Origin: Scleroderma bovista
Taxonomy: Eukaryota; Basidiomycota; Agaricomycetes; Boletales; Sclerodermataceae
NCBI GenBank assembly: GCA_037178675.1
Contig: JAYMGJ010000510.1
Coordinates: 1-24,529, forward strand
DNA length: 24,529 nt
Reading direction: 5' to 3'
The notes beneath the pieces were generated by a model. That model made no database searches. It saw nothing but the letters and a program-made list of their open reading frames with translations, and was not told where the DNA came from. This document shows positions 1 through 10,222 of the stretch, piece by piece; the stretch's first letter is position 1, and each line of letters opens with the position of its first letter. A program made the position numbers and the translations under genes.

Positions 1-267
1 CCATCTGTGGACATAGTCCGCTGTTCTCTGGGCTCCCAGATGCCCTAATATTTGATGTGCCTGTGCGATAATCATGGTGATTATAGTGTCGCCTTTATAT
101 TCAGCATGAGGTACACAGAGTACTTCTTCCCCTCCTCTGTTATCTGTATATATGAGGTCGTCCCTCACCCTGAATGTTGCAAAATGTCCAGGCTCTTCAA
201 GCACTTTGGACAGCACAATGTCATTCTTGTATCCCATGCTTATAGCGCCTTCAAGCCCCGGCTGCAC
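1..267 (-). pseudogene. gypsy integrase N-terminal zinc-binding region, cut by the window edge
   Basis: After the TGA at 268-270 the same frame stays open to base 1. It includes NDIVLSKVL, DDLIYTDNRGGEEVLCVP and HQILGHLGAQRTADYVHRW. The paired His residues spaced H-x4-H in the last piece are the start of the HHCC zinc-binding module of gypsy integrases, which insert the DNA copy into the genome. The two Cys residues and the catalytic DDE core would lie to the left of the window. The assignment rests on position after RNase H and on this partial motif. Confidence 0.8.
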
Positions 268-985
268 TCACATATGGTTTGGTAGGTCAGGTGAGCTACC
301 CGCAGATTCAAGTAGGCTGGGATTGTCTCCCGAACTTTCAGAGAGATCATCTCCCTTACTCCTCTTGGCGTTGGTTGCCATCTCTTCTGCTTCCATCCTA
401 TGAGCTTCCTTCTGCTCAGTCATTCTCCTGTTCTTCATCCTGGGTTCACCCCCCACTTCCCTTATCGCACTAAGGCGCAGTTCCTGCCACCGATCATGGG
501 GGAGGTCGTCCCCTTCTGGGTCCAGGCAAATGTCAGCATTTGCCCAGTCTATATCTTTGTTGGAGGCACATTCTCCACCTCTGTCCTCGTAATACCTGGA
601 CAGACAGTCTGCTACTTTGTTCTCCATACCCTTGACGTAGACAATTGTCATGTCAAATCTGGACATATAATCCAGCCATTGTACCTGTCTGCTGGACAGC
701 TTTCGCTGTGTCCTGAGGTATCCCAATGCCTCGTGGTCGGTGACGATCGTGAATTTGAATCTGAGGAGCTTATCCTCCCACTTCATTAATGCTTCAATTA
801 TCACGAGTGTTCCTCGCTTGAAAGTCCGGTAGTTCTGTTGGGCATCCGTCAACTTCTTTGACATGAACCCCGTGGGTCTACAGGTCTTCCATTCGGGCCC
901 TTGCCCATACAGGGCGCCTACTCCATAAAGTGAAGCATCACACATGAGCCATATAGGCTCAGGTTTTGAGGGGTCAACGGGCTAG
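268..985 (-). pseudogene. gypsy RNase H domain and linker to integrase
   Basis: RNase H removes the RNA template during reverse transcription. The domain opens with MCDASLYGVGALYGQG, carrying the first catalytic Asp. It then has the block NYRTFKRGTLVIIEALMKWE and the TDHEAL motif with the later Asp, and ends with VKGMENKVADCLSRYY. In gypsy elements the FKRGT position usually carries the catalytic Glu; here it is Gly, so this domain is probably dead as well. A charged, low-complexity tether of about 90 residues follows. A TGA at 268-270 stops the frame, but the same frame runs on into the integrase N-terminus. Confidence 0.88.
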
Positions 986-2081
986 GGTATTTGCACGCCA
1001 GCACCTTGATAGTTTGGAAACACTTATCATGAAGTTCCCTCCACTGGAATAGATGACCATTCCTCTGTATCCCTGTGAGAGGCATGGTGTACATAGACAC
1101 ATTGGGCATGAACTGTGCCAGGTATTCTACGAGACCCACAAATCTCTGTACCTCATTCAGATTCCTTGGGGTCCTCCAGCCTCTGATCCAGGACATCTTG
1201 TCCCTGTCAGCATGAACACCCTTTTCATTGATGACATGTCTGAGGCAATTGAGCCTTATCACATATAAGTCGCATTTTTCCTTCTCAAGGTAGAATCTGT
1301 TCTTCCTCAGTATCTAGAATATCTTCCTGAGGTGTTGTTCATGCTCCTCAATTGTCTCACTATAGACAAATAAATCATTGAGATAAGCGTAGATGAAATG
1401 GCCCAGATGGTCATGGAATATAACTGTCATCAGATGTTGAAATGTCACTGGGGTGTTGCAGTCCCCTTGCTGCATGACCTGACTGAGGAAGGTTCTGTAA
1501 ATCATGGAGAATGTGGTCTTCCACACATCCTGAGGCTCTACCCTCACCTGTTCATATGCATTGGATAGGTCCATCTTTGAGTGGTATTTCACTTGCACTA
1601 CATCCATCCGGATCTGATCCTGGTCAGGGAAGGGAGTGACATCCTTGACAGTATTGTCATTCCTCTTCTGGCAATCTATGACCGTTCGTAGCTTGCCAGT
1701 TTTCTTCGGGATGCATAGCATTGGAGTGACTTGCGGGACACTCTTCATTTCCCACCATCCAGCGTTGGTATATGTTCGTATCTTTTCCGACAACTGTTGT
1801 TTCAGCGTGTCTGGACACCTGGGCAAATGGTACAAGTACTATTTGCCCTCATCTAAGAGTGGTATCCTGTGGTTCACCTCCCGCAAGAATGGTAACTTCG
1901 GGATCATCCCACTTAATATGTCATTATATTCTTGGAACCACTGGTTCCATAATTGAGGTATATCCCCCTCAGTCATGGGCTTAACTGCCCTAATTCCTGC
2001 AAGTCTCCTCACTGTAATCATAGGTTCTGCTCCATTTACCAGGTCTATTCTTCCAATGCTCCCCCCCCCTCCCCTGTGTAC
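986..2081 (-). pseudogene. gypsy reverse transcriptase domain, catalytic Asp lost
   Basis: Reverse transcriptase copies the element RNA into DNA. Visible motifs in order are REVNHRIPLLDEGK (entry to the domain), IDCQKRNDNTVKDVTPFPDQ, motif A (SKMDLSNAYEQV, Asp kept), GDCNTPVTFQHLMT, and motif C (AYLNDLFVYS). Motif C should be YxDD; here the first Asp is Asn (codon AAT), which would abolish polymerase activity. TAG stops at 1839-1841 and 1314-1316 interrupt the frame. The thumb/connection region (1262 to about 986) continues with RNLNEVQRFVGLVEYLAQFM. A frameshift near 985 separates it from RNase H. Confidence 0.92.
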
Positions 2082-2084
2082 CTA

Positions 2085-2526
2085 CGCAGGCAGTCAATCA
2101 TGTCGAGGAGGGTTCCCCAATACATGCATGTGAGATGGCCTCACAGATGGGGCCTCGGGGTCCTGTAACATGGGAATCTCTCCCCACCCAATGCACAGTT
2201 TCTGTTGACTGAAGTTGACAACAGCGGTGTTCTGCTGCAGGAATGGTATGCCTAGGATGCAATCATAGTGGTTGATATTCGCAATATTGAAGTATGTTTG
2301 AGCTGAAAATGCCCCGATCAATAGCTGAGCACATGCACCATGGGTAATCCTCGAGCAGCTACCCACGCATCCCAACTGCAAAGTGAGCTGTTGCTGAAGT
2401 GGGAATGTAGTCACACGGGTGATTGTGGCAAACACGGGGCTCAGGAAATTCCCCATACTCCCAGTGTCAACCATAGTGAGGGCACGACACCCATGAATCA
2501 GCACCTCAACAGTAACACAGGCCCGG
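2085..2526 (-). pseudogene. gypsy aspartic protease (retropepsin) domain
   Basis: The protease cleaves the Gag-Pol polyprotein. The active-site triad appears as DTG in TMVDTGSMGNFLSP, and the second half carries the usual hydrophobic-ILG motif (YDCILGIPFL). The codons just inside the nested insertion (near 2522) continue Gag in frame if one copy of the CCGG duplication is removed. The domain is therefore the downstream continuation of gag rather than a separate gene. TGA at 2094-2096 and TAG at 2082-2084 separate it from the reverse transcriptase, which follows in the same frame. A homopolymer run of C on the plus strand near 2061-2069 lies in this linker. The active-site residues themselves look intact. 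Confidence 0.88.
2523..2526. repeat. Target-site duplication of copy A, left (CCGG)
   Basis: CCGG directly precedes the TGT end of the insertion and recurs directly after its ACA end at 4122-4125. Removing the insertion plus one copy leaves the gypsy frame open across the junction, which supports a 4-base duplication. Confidence 0.75.
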
Positions 2527-4121
2527 TGTCACGCACCAAACAGGTTTGGTACAGTGGACATGGAAGATAATGCCTATATCAAATAATCCTTATGCAAAGG
2601 ATAAGCACGACAGACCCTCATCGTAGCCATCTATCGCACAAGAAGACTATCCTGGAGCAAGAGATGAATGCCAACATCTGGCAGTCATCCCTCGCATGAG
2701 AACTGCCAAGAAGCAGAAGAAACTGAAGGAACAATGTCAATTGTGGTATGAGAAAGGAATGCACACATCTGCAGTCCAACTCCCATACAAGAACAATCAA
2801 AGAAGCCGAAGAATTGATGGAGAAACAAAGGAGAAAGAGAAGAAATGATTTTTAGTGCCCAAATGTCATTTTTAGGCACCCAGTGCTGGCATTCCGATAT
2901 TTTGAATAGCTCCATCATTTCTGAAGCTATCAGGCACGTGACTATACCATCAGAGAGCCTAGAACGTGGTTTATCTGCCTGTCAAGTTCCGATGCAAATC
3001 CATTCATTTCCCATGGAGATATTCCCCCTGCAATCCAGACATTCGCTTCATCGCTCACTATGGAGTCCATATTTTCTCTGGATCATTTCTCCACTATTGC
3101 TGCAGATCTCTCCACTATGTCCTGCTCTTAGGACAGCCTCTCCCAGAGTTCCCGTGCACTGCCTGGCACATATCTTCCCAGCCTGCTCCCTCAGTCCCTC
3201 TCATTCTCGGTCAGTGTGTTCTCCTCGTCAGTCCTGCGTCAAGGATGTACTTTGGTCATCTTAGGTCTATTGTCAAGCTTGAGGAGTCTTCTCTGGTCAT
3301 CTCTGTGTCCCCTGAGCCCTCAGCCTATGGTTCCTTCCTCCCAGATATTTGCCATGTCCATCTTCCTCTGTCATTCATCTCGCTTCCCTGGATGCGTCAC
3401 ATTCAGTACTCTATCCGCTTCCCTACTTTCAGACGACGTCCTCCAGCACCATGACAGTTGTGCCCCCACTTTATAGTGCTATTAGGAAGAAGAACCCTCT
3501 CTTGTTCTTTCCCAGAAGAGAGCTTGTCAAGGGAGCCCATGGTTGCACTTCAGCAGCGCTAGAACACAAGCACTATACCTTAGTGTATGCTGACCCCCCA
3601 AAAAGACCTCTGGACCCCTGGTACCCTTCTTGTGGCTGTTTTGTCTCGGATCAATCCCTTTATTAATCTCAGATCTTCCCCATTGTTGTGCCATCAAACT
3701 TCTTAGGCTGTGCATCAATGACTCCTTCTGCTGTGCAGTGACTCATCCCTTGCTTACTGATGCTCTCTTGTCACTCTCATTGCTTCTGGACATCAGGAGC
3801 CCCCTTGTCCCCTTGCTGCACCAATCTCTAGGTGTAGTATCACTGTTTCAGTCTCAGTCAACCCAATCCCCACTTTGACACTTCCTAGGCTTTAGGAAGA
3901 GTCCAGACCCCTATCCCCTTCGTCTTCTATTACTCCTGTACCCCAGGAGTATCCTGCATCACTGTCTGCATCACCCTGTTGGTGTAGATCCCCTTTCCCC
4001 CTCCTCAGCATATCCTCTCTGGACACCGCAGAGGTAAAACACCACTCGCACATATTCATAGTCCTTTGTTGGTTTTGTGTTTGGGTTATTACTCCGACCC
4101 AAATCCACACTTTGACTCACA
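2527..4121 (+). mobile_element. Long LTR-type insertion, copy A (internally deleted)
   Basis: This unit begins TGTCACGCACC and ends TTTGACTCACA, the TGT..ACA ends of an LTR. It is flanked by CCGG on both sides (2523-2526 and 4122-4125). It splits the gypsy polyprotein, and removing it with one CCGG restores the reading frame exactly. A near-identical 2090-base copy lies inverted at 19765-21854. Copy A is about 500 bases shorter because of an internal deletion near 3768-3770, at a TCA shared by both edges. The lost part holds the TATA-like promoter box seen in copies B and C. No internal retrotransposon genes or second LTR are present, so it is best read as a solo LTR. Its short open frames are not convincing genes. 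Confidence 0.82.
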
Positions 4122-4125
4122 CCGG
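4122..4125. repeat. Target-site duplication of copy A, right (CCGG)
   Basis: This is the second copy of the CCGG seen at 2523-2526, directly next to the ACA end of the insertion. Confidence 0.75.
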
Positions 4126-7100
4126 ATGCCTGTGGGAACCATCAGGTGCAAGATCATCCCTTGTGAATTATTCGCGTTCAATGCGTATTGGAATGCTTGA
4201 GCCACAGACTCAGTGGTCATCGTGGCCATGTGCTGGTCAACCCTTGCTGGGGCCCTGTCCCCATTCCATGCTCCTGAAGAGATCACAGTCTCTCAATGAT
4301 TTCCACACACTATGACGACTGTGTCGTCCTCATAATGCAATATGCTTGTTTCTGTCAATGCTTGGGGGTACATATTCCCTATGGGACTCGCTGGGGCCGG
4401 CATGGGAGATTCTCTTGCCAAACCGTGAAGTCCCATGCCTGCCACTATGTGATGCAGTTCACTCTCAAACAAGTCATCATGCTCTTCATTGTCAGTGACC
4501 ATCGTTGGGGGGCTATCTGCCCTTGCAGTTTCATCCCCTACGTCCACGGGCCTAGCCTGCCCAGGTGTCACTTCACCGATGTCAACCAATGGTTGAGGGG
4601 ATGTTGTGTGCCCCTTGTGCACATTGCACGCCCGTGCCCAGTTGCACTGCATCTGTGTCTGGTCACAGTTGTTCCATCCCCTATTGTACTCCTCTCGAGT
4701 ATGCTGCTCAATTTCCTGCATTGCAATCACAACTGAAGGGTTGCCATCCCACACTGCTTCATTGAGGTGGCGTATGTACTCCATGCACACCGCACAATCC
4801 CCCCAGTGTATTGCGCCATAACGCGCCCTCCAAGTCCAACGCGAATGTACTCCCTGCGCTGCAGTGCTGTTGGCTCCCACTGGTCTTTCTTGAGGAGTTT
4901 CCTCGACCAGGGTCAGCTCAGTACTGGTGTCCAAGGGATCAATCCCCCCATCATACTCTACTTGCATGGAACAACACTGGATGATGCACTTGTCATCGGG
5001 TTGCTTGAACTCCTCTATGGGGTGCATAGCCCCAAGGAATCCAACGAGTTCATCATCATCCTCTTCCTCATCAATAGTAGAATACACGTCGAGGTGTTCT
5101 GCCTCCATCTCATTGTGTCCTTGCACTTCCTGCATGTCATCACTTGCTTTCTCGTCGTTGAAATCAATGACAGGGTGGTCTTCCCCAACTCCTTCATCCT
5201 TTGAGGTGTCAGCCTCATCCTCATGCATGTCCACTGCATACAGACGTGCCTGGGGGATCTTCCCCTTATCTTTCCTTGGGTGCCAGCACTCGGATGTGAG
5301 ATGTCCCTTGGTCCTGCAGTTGTAACAAGTAATCCCCTTGTGGAATGCAGCATTGCTTGACTTCTGTGCTGTACTGGGGTTGGTCACCCCTGCAGTTGCT
5401 CCACTATTCTGGGAACCCTGCCTCTGAGAGCGGGTCCCCTGATCCTTACCTCCCTGAGCACTGGTGCTCCTATCTCTGTCAAGGGGCCTCCTGTACAGCA
5501 GGTTCCCCTTTCTCACAAACTTATACTGTGGCTGGCTGCTACTATTGGTGCTGCTGTTCTTGCTCACATCTGAGTGGTGATTGCTTGAGGATCCCTTGGA
5601 GACCATCCCTCCATTTTGAGGATTATTCCTCGTCATCAGGCTCAGGGCCTTTTGCACTCCTTCCATTTGTTTCACCTCATCGAGGATCTTGTCCATGGAG
5701 GAATGCTCCACCGTTATCCCTCGCACTTCTAGCACCGTCTTAACAATAGACAGGGGCAGACCCCCAATGAACTTCCTCCTGAACAAATACTTGTCAGGGG
5801 GTTCAACCATGCAGTGCGCCCGCCTTCTCAAATCATTGTAGAACGCAAGCACTCCCTTCTCAGGGGAATAGCATGTGCAGTCGTAATTGATGGCGGCCTG
5901 TTGGGCAGTAGCCTCATGGATGAATTGCTTGAACAGTCCACAGATCAGGTCCTTGAAGGACCAGTAGCCTGTGCACCTTTCTGGCGCATCAACCTCCTGG
6001 TCATACCACTCAGTGGCCATACCTTCGAGGTACAGCCCCATGTACAGGATGTGATCTCCATCGTGCCTGTACCCAGTGATCTTGAAGATCCTGAAATATT
6101 TGAGGAGCTGGGTGAGCCAATCATTGAACTTCTCAATGTCATCCTGGCCTCCATGGTTCATCACCTTCACTTCAGGACCTAGTGGCCCATCGGGCTCATC
6201 ACCCACTTGCTCCCTAATATGCTGGCTGTAGCACCACATGGCGAATCCAGTGTATTGATCATTGCCTGGGGTGTAACCCCTGAGATATTGGGATTGTCTC
6301 CCTTGGTTACCATTGTCCCTTTGTCTGTCATGGGTTTGGTTTTGGTTCATTTCTGCCATGGTTGACCCGTGTTCACTTAGATGATAGCTTGAATTGGAGG
6401 GAGGGCCTCCAGGGGGGCCTGGTGGGCCATGAGGTGGTCTGCCTCCTCTGTTTGTGTTTCTCCTATTGGGGAGGTTCCTCCCTAGGTCTCCGTTGTTATT
6501 GTCTCTGTTTGGGACTCCATCGTCCCCGTCATCACCTCCATCACCTCCTTGTGGGTCATCACCACTGTTGGGGTTGCCCCCCATATTTCCTAGCTGTCGA
6601 GCACACTGACTTCTGGTCCTGTGCATCATTTCTGATGCTTGGTCACTGTAAAGATGCCTCATGATGTCCTCTTCACATCCTGAGAGGTATGCGGGTCGCC
6701 TCCACTCATTGGGGTTGGGTGCTCAACCCTGGTTCCTAATGGGTGGGGTACCTGAGTCCCCTCCTTGGTTGTTGGTTAATGCTCGTGCTCTCTGCACATT
6801 TTCTATTTCTTGTGCCAAGCTGCACATGCCTCTATTAATCATTACTGGGCTTGTTGCCCGACTTCCTGGGGTCTCCCTCTTGATAATCATACTCTCTTGA
6901 TCTTCCTCCCCAGGGGACTCAGATCCTCCTCCGAACTCCTCAAGAAGTTGACGCAGGTGTTGAAATTGTCGGGCATGATGCTCATTGGGTCTTACACTGT
7001 GATTGTCGAAGAGGATATTATCCTCATACTCCCACCACTGGTTCTCAACATTGTGCAGGTACTCCTGCATATACTGAAGAGCCTTCTTGGCTTGCGGGTG

Positions 7101-7560
7101 CCTTGGGAGTATTGTGCATCTCCAACGCCCTTATGGCTTCACAGGTGGCTTGCCCAATGGTAGAAGATGTGTCCTCTTCCGCTGGGGTATCATTCCCAAA
7201 GCTCATCACTCTCGATGTATTTCTACTTGTTAGAGGGCTATCCTCAATGGGCACAGTGCCTATAATGAAGCTCCCGGGGATGCAATCCCCTCCAGTATAG
7301 TTACCACCTGCTCGGGGCGACCTTACCATAACCGGTGGTGCTTCTATGGGCATCTGTTGGACATTAATGTCCTGATCGCACTGATCCATGCCATGCCCGA
7401 GGTCCCTAGTGGGTCCTCCAGTGGTCCTTTGGCATTGGATATCCTCGGATCTGGGTTGATCACCCTGGATAAAATTTTCATTGGTTTGGGGTGGGTCCCC
7501 AGGTGGTTGTTCCGTGTTGTGCATCATGCGCGTGGCTGCTCAGGTGATGGTTCGACTCAT
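4122..7560 (-). pseudogene. gag: gypsy Gag (capsid and CCHC nucleocapsid), broken
   Basis: Gag packages the element RNA and forms the particle. The likely start is the ATG at 7558-7560. It is followed after six codons by a TGA at 7540-7542, and in the same frame comes a second possible start at 7527. One frameshift near 7095 and a TGA at 6723-6725 interrupt the N-terminal part. The longest open piece, 6662 to 4293, has 789 codons. It holds a proline/glycine-rich stretch, a retrotransposon Gag fold region (motifs such as FNDWLTQLLKYF and FIGGLPLSIV), and a CCHC zinc knuckle (CYNCRTKGHLTSEC, spacing C-x2-C-x4-H-x4-C). An acidic stretch follows. A TGA at 4293-4295 ends this piece, but the same frame stays open to the nested insertion at 4121 and then resumes as protease. 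Confidence 0.9.
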
Positions 7561-8030
7561 TGAATATGCAGATGGATGTTCAAAAAAGTTTAAGGTGGTT
7601 GATAGCTTCTCTGATCCTCATTCAACACAGAACATGACCAATGTGTATTCTTTTGAGTATGTAGGATAATAAGAAGTTCTCCCTATATTACATAACAAGA
7701 AGCAATTAAATAGGAAAGGAAGTATTACATAAGTAAACAAATATGGGTGACCCCTAAGGGCACCCTTACATGTGGAGAATCTCCAAGGTGGGTTGGAGAA
7801 TCCCCAATCCATGGTTAGATGTAGTCTAGCAAAAAACTTTTTGCATCACAGTTTTTTGTTTTGATCATAACACTAGTAAATCTTCACCAATTGCTTAGGT
7901 AAGACCACTACTGGATTTGTATAATTAGTGGCTACAACTTTTAGTAAGACAACAAAGCATGAAAATAACACATACAAACATGTACAAATAGCCCCTATCT
8001 ATCTATGATCCAATCTTTATCTTCCAAAAT
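7561..8030 (-). other. AT-rich upstream region of the gypsy element, possible 5' LTR
   Basis: No gene is visible. The region lies directly upstream of the gypsy gag start on the minus strand, where the leader, primer-binding site and 5' LTR should be. One possible LTR is 7642-7970, which on the minus strand would start TGTTATTTTC and end AATACACA. A TTGG lies just downstream of it, and a TATTTAA box lies near 7705. No matching 3' LTR is inside the window to confirm this, and other TGT..ACA pairs are possible. Two units of a 21-base minisatellite lie inside it at 7774-7805. Confidence 0.25.
7774..7805 (-). repeat. Two outlying units of the 21-base minisatellite, inverted
   Basis: GGAGAATCTCC at 7774 and GGAGAATCCCC at 7795 lie exactly 21 bases apart. 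Their reverse complement, including the intervening CCACCTT, matches the unit of the array at 9359-9579. These are therefore two copies of the same unit on the opposite strand. Confidence 0.6.
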
Positions 8031-8032
8031 TT

Positions 8033-8206
8033 GACCCCTGATTAGCTAATGTTGTGTAGTGTTGACTACCAAAAATGCAGACCCCTGATTAGATAATGTT
8101 GTGTAGTGTTGACTACCAAAAATGCGGACCCCTGATTAGCTAATGTTGGGTACTGTTGGTGTTGTAGTGTTGATTACCAAAAATGCGGAATATTGATTAG
8201 TGTTGT

Positions 8207-8262
<56 letters not shown>

Positions 8263-9030
8263 GTAGTATTGATTAGCAAATGTTGTGTAGTGTTTGTGGG
8301 GTAGTGGTTATTACCACAAATGTGTTTAGTGTAGTGTAGTGTAGTGTAGTGTTTTGTAGTGTTTGTAGTGTATTGTTTGTTATCAAAAATGCGGAGTATT
8401 TATTAGGAAATGTTGTGTAGTGTGTGTGGTGTAGCTTATTACCAAAAATGTGTAGTGTTGTGTAGTGTTTGTGGTGTAGTGTTCATTACCAAAAATGCAT
8501 ACTATTGATTAGGAAATATTGTATAGTGTTTGTGTTGCATTGTTTATTACCAAAAATGTGTAGTATTGATTAGGAAATGTTGTGTAGTGCATGTGGTGTA
8601 GTCATTATTACCAAAAATGTGTAGTGTTGTGTAGTGTTTGTGGTGTAGTGTTCATTACCAAAAATGCGTAGTATTGATTAGGAAATATTGTGTAGTGTTT
8701 GTGTGGCATTGTTGATTACCAAAAAGCGTAGTATTGATTAGGATATGTTGTGTAGTGTGTTTGTAATGTAGTGTTCATTACCAAAAATGCGTAGTATTGA
8801 TTAGGAAATGTTATGTAGTGTGTGTGTAGCATCGATTACCAAAATTGCATAGTGTTCATTAGGATATGTTGTGTACTGTTTGTGGTGTAGGGTTGACTAC
8901 CAAAAATGTGTAGTGCTCATTAAGATATATTGTGTAGTGTGGTTGTGTATTGCTAATTACCAAAAATGCGGAGCATTCATTAGCAAAGGTTGTGTAGTGT
9001 TGATTAGCAAAAATGTGTAGTATTGATTAG
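8033..9030 (+). repeat. T/G-rich satellite, units of about 47 and 61 bases
   Basis: About sixteen degenerate copies of a core like TTACCAAAAATGCGTAG are separated by TGTTGTGTAGTG-rich sequence. The first three units repeat every 47 bases (GACCCCTGATTAG at 8033, 8080 and 8127). Later core-to-core distances are mostly about 60-61 bases, with some of 45-47, so two unit lengths are mixed. The plus strand is strongly T/G-rich. No long open frame crosses the array. The sequence resembles no transposon family I know. Confidence 0.85.
8210..8259 (+). repeat. (GT)25 microsatellite
   Basis: An uninterrupted run of about 25 GT dinucleotides lies inside the T/G-rich satellite. Confidence 0.97.
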
Positions 9031-9358
9031 CAAATGTAGGGTGTCTTGATTAGATAACATACTACTCCCAAAATATTACTATATTTGGTCACAAAAAACA
9101 TAAGGAAGGCGTGGGAAAATACCCCACAAAATGCGGAGATTGACAAAAACTTGCTACATCACACAACACAAAGCCTATCCTGGCCAATAAATGCTGCCAA
9201 CAGGCTACTAACACCCCACAAGGCTTATATACTGCTGTTCCTGGGATGGTTAGAGGCACACCATCCAAAATGTAAAAAAAGCGAAAATGTGCATCATATT
9301 AGTACACTTTGTCCAATGCTGCAGTATGCATGGTCAGTAACAACAGCTTAAGGGTCCA
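9031..9358. other. Unassigned spacer
   Basis: No recognisable gene. An 88-codon open frame at 9085-9351 has no family features and could be chance. Confidence 0.5.
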
Positions 9359-9579
9359 AGATTCTCCACACTGTCATGGAGATTCTCCACACCATCATGG
9401 AGATTCTTCACACCATCATGGAGATTCTCTGCATCACCATGGAGATTCTCCACATCCCCTTGGAGATTCTCCACACCACCATGGAGATTCTCCTCACCAC
9501 CATGGAGATTCTCCACACCACCCTGGCAATTCTCCCCACCAACAAGGTGATTCTCCATACCACCTTGGGAGTTCTCCAT
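9359..9579 (+). repeat. 21-base minisatellite, about 10.5 units
   Basis: The unit is close to AGATTCTCCACACCACCATGG with an exact 21-base period: starts at 9359, 9380, 9401, 9422, 9443, 9464 and 9485. Because 21 is a multiple of three, each frame gives a seven-residue repeat. In one plus frame (within a 192-codon open frame at 9309-9887) this reads GDSPHHH. Another plus frame and a minus frame are open too, as expected from a tandem repeat. Coding is therefore not established. Confidence 0.92.
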
Positions 9580-9609
9580 TAACTCAGAGGAAGTTCCATT
9601 TGTGCTCAG

Positions 9610-9870
9610 AAAAGATCCTATATAGTGTGGAGAAAGTCCTTTTTGCCCTTCAAAATGGTCCTATTATGCCTGAAGAAAGTCTTCTTTGCACAAAGAAAAA
9701 GGCCCACTTAACCCCAGAGAAAGTCCTATTGATGCTTAGAAAATGGCTCAATTACTCTGGAGAATGCCTCTATTTGCACACAAAGAAATGCCTATTTAAC
9801 CCAGGAGAAAGTCCCATTTATACCCACAGAAAAGCCAATTTAGCCCTGGAGAAAGTCCCATATGCACCCA
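9610..9870 (+). repeat. Degenerate minisatellite, period about 44 bases
   Basis: AGAAAGTCC-like blocks recur near 9631, 9674, 9717, 9761, 9806 and 9850, spaced 43-45 bases. Each is followed by a CAGAAAA..CCCATTTAACCC-like half unit. It directly follows the 21-base array and may be built from two 21-22 base half units of the same ancestry. The 192-codon open frame from 9309 continues through it to 9887. Confidence 0.7.
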
Positions 9871-9887
9871 AAGTTACACTCATATAA

Positions 9888-10222
9888 CATCTCATATTCA
9901 CTGAATGAAAGACCTGTTTAGCCCAAGAGGTGTGGGATAATCAGACTCGAGACACTAACATGCAAATTCTCGAAGGGGGGGAGGGGGGCCGTGACCGTTA
10001 CTGTAATGCAAAACTAAACCATATTTAGAAACAATTTGTCACACGGATCTCACCAGATCTGGGACCCCAGAACTGCCTAATTACCAACAGGGCACTACTG
10101 ATTTGCTAGTGATAACAACTAAACAATGATAGAGGCATGCACTGTGGACGGAGAAACGCAACGTAGAGAGCAAGTAGACAGCGGAAACAATGTATGAATG
10201 AATAATGAGTCAAACGTAGCCT
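9888..10222. other. Unassigned spacer with a G-rich tract
   Basis: No gene is seen. A run of G broken by a single A lies near 9975-9988. This could be the downstream flank of the minus-strand gene that ends at 10223, but no terminator or terminal inverted repeat could be identified. Confidence 0.5.

Larger units (their letters stand above)
1..7560 (-). mobile_element. Ty3/gypsy LTR retrotransposon, degenerate, 3' end beyond the left edge
   Basis: Read on the minus strand, this stretch shows the domain order gag, zinc knuckle, aspartic protease, reverse transcriptase, RNase H and the start of integrase. That order is the Ty3/gypsy (Metaviridae-type) arrangement. Once a nested insertion at 2527-4121 is set aside, gag and pol lie in one continuous frame, so the ancestor probably made a single Gag-Pol polyprotein. 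Eight in-frame stop codons (7540, 6723, 4293, 2094, 2082, 1839, 1314 and 268) and two frameshifts (near 7095 and near 985) make it inactive. The rest of integrase and the 3' LTR lie outside the window. The family call is secure from motifs; the clade within gypsy is not determined. Confidence 0.93.

Noticed and set aside
2845..3476. Overlapping plus-strand open frames of 86-162 codons inside copy A, with relatives in copy C
   Set aside because: They sit inside an LTR, several frames are open at once, and B and C do not keep one common frame. The similarity between A and C is at DNA level, so no coding signal is shown.
3892..4110. Repeated peptide-like frame (DLHQQGDADSDAGYSWGTG) in copies A, B and C
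   Set aside because: It is the translated 3' end of the LTR family. It has no start context or extension, and repeat identity explains the conservation.
4296..5743. Several plus-strand open frames opposite gag
   Set aside because: These are antisense shadows of the long minus-strand Gag frame, which carries real domain motifs.
8033..9579. Regular repeats checked as a possible CRISPR array
   Set aside because: Units are degenerate, there are no unique equal-length spacers and no cas-like genes, and the context is a eukaryotic genome.
9975..9988. G-rich tract that might form a quadruplex
   Set aside because: It consists of two long G runs only, not four separated runs, and has no link to a gene or element boundary.
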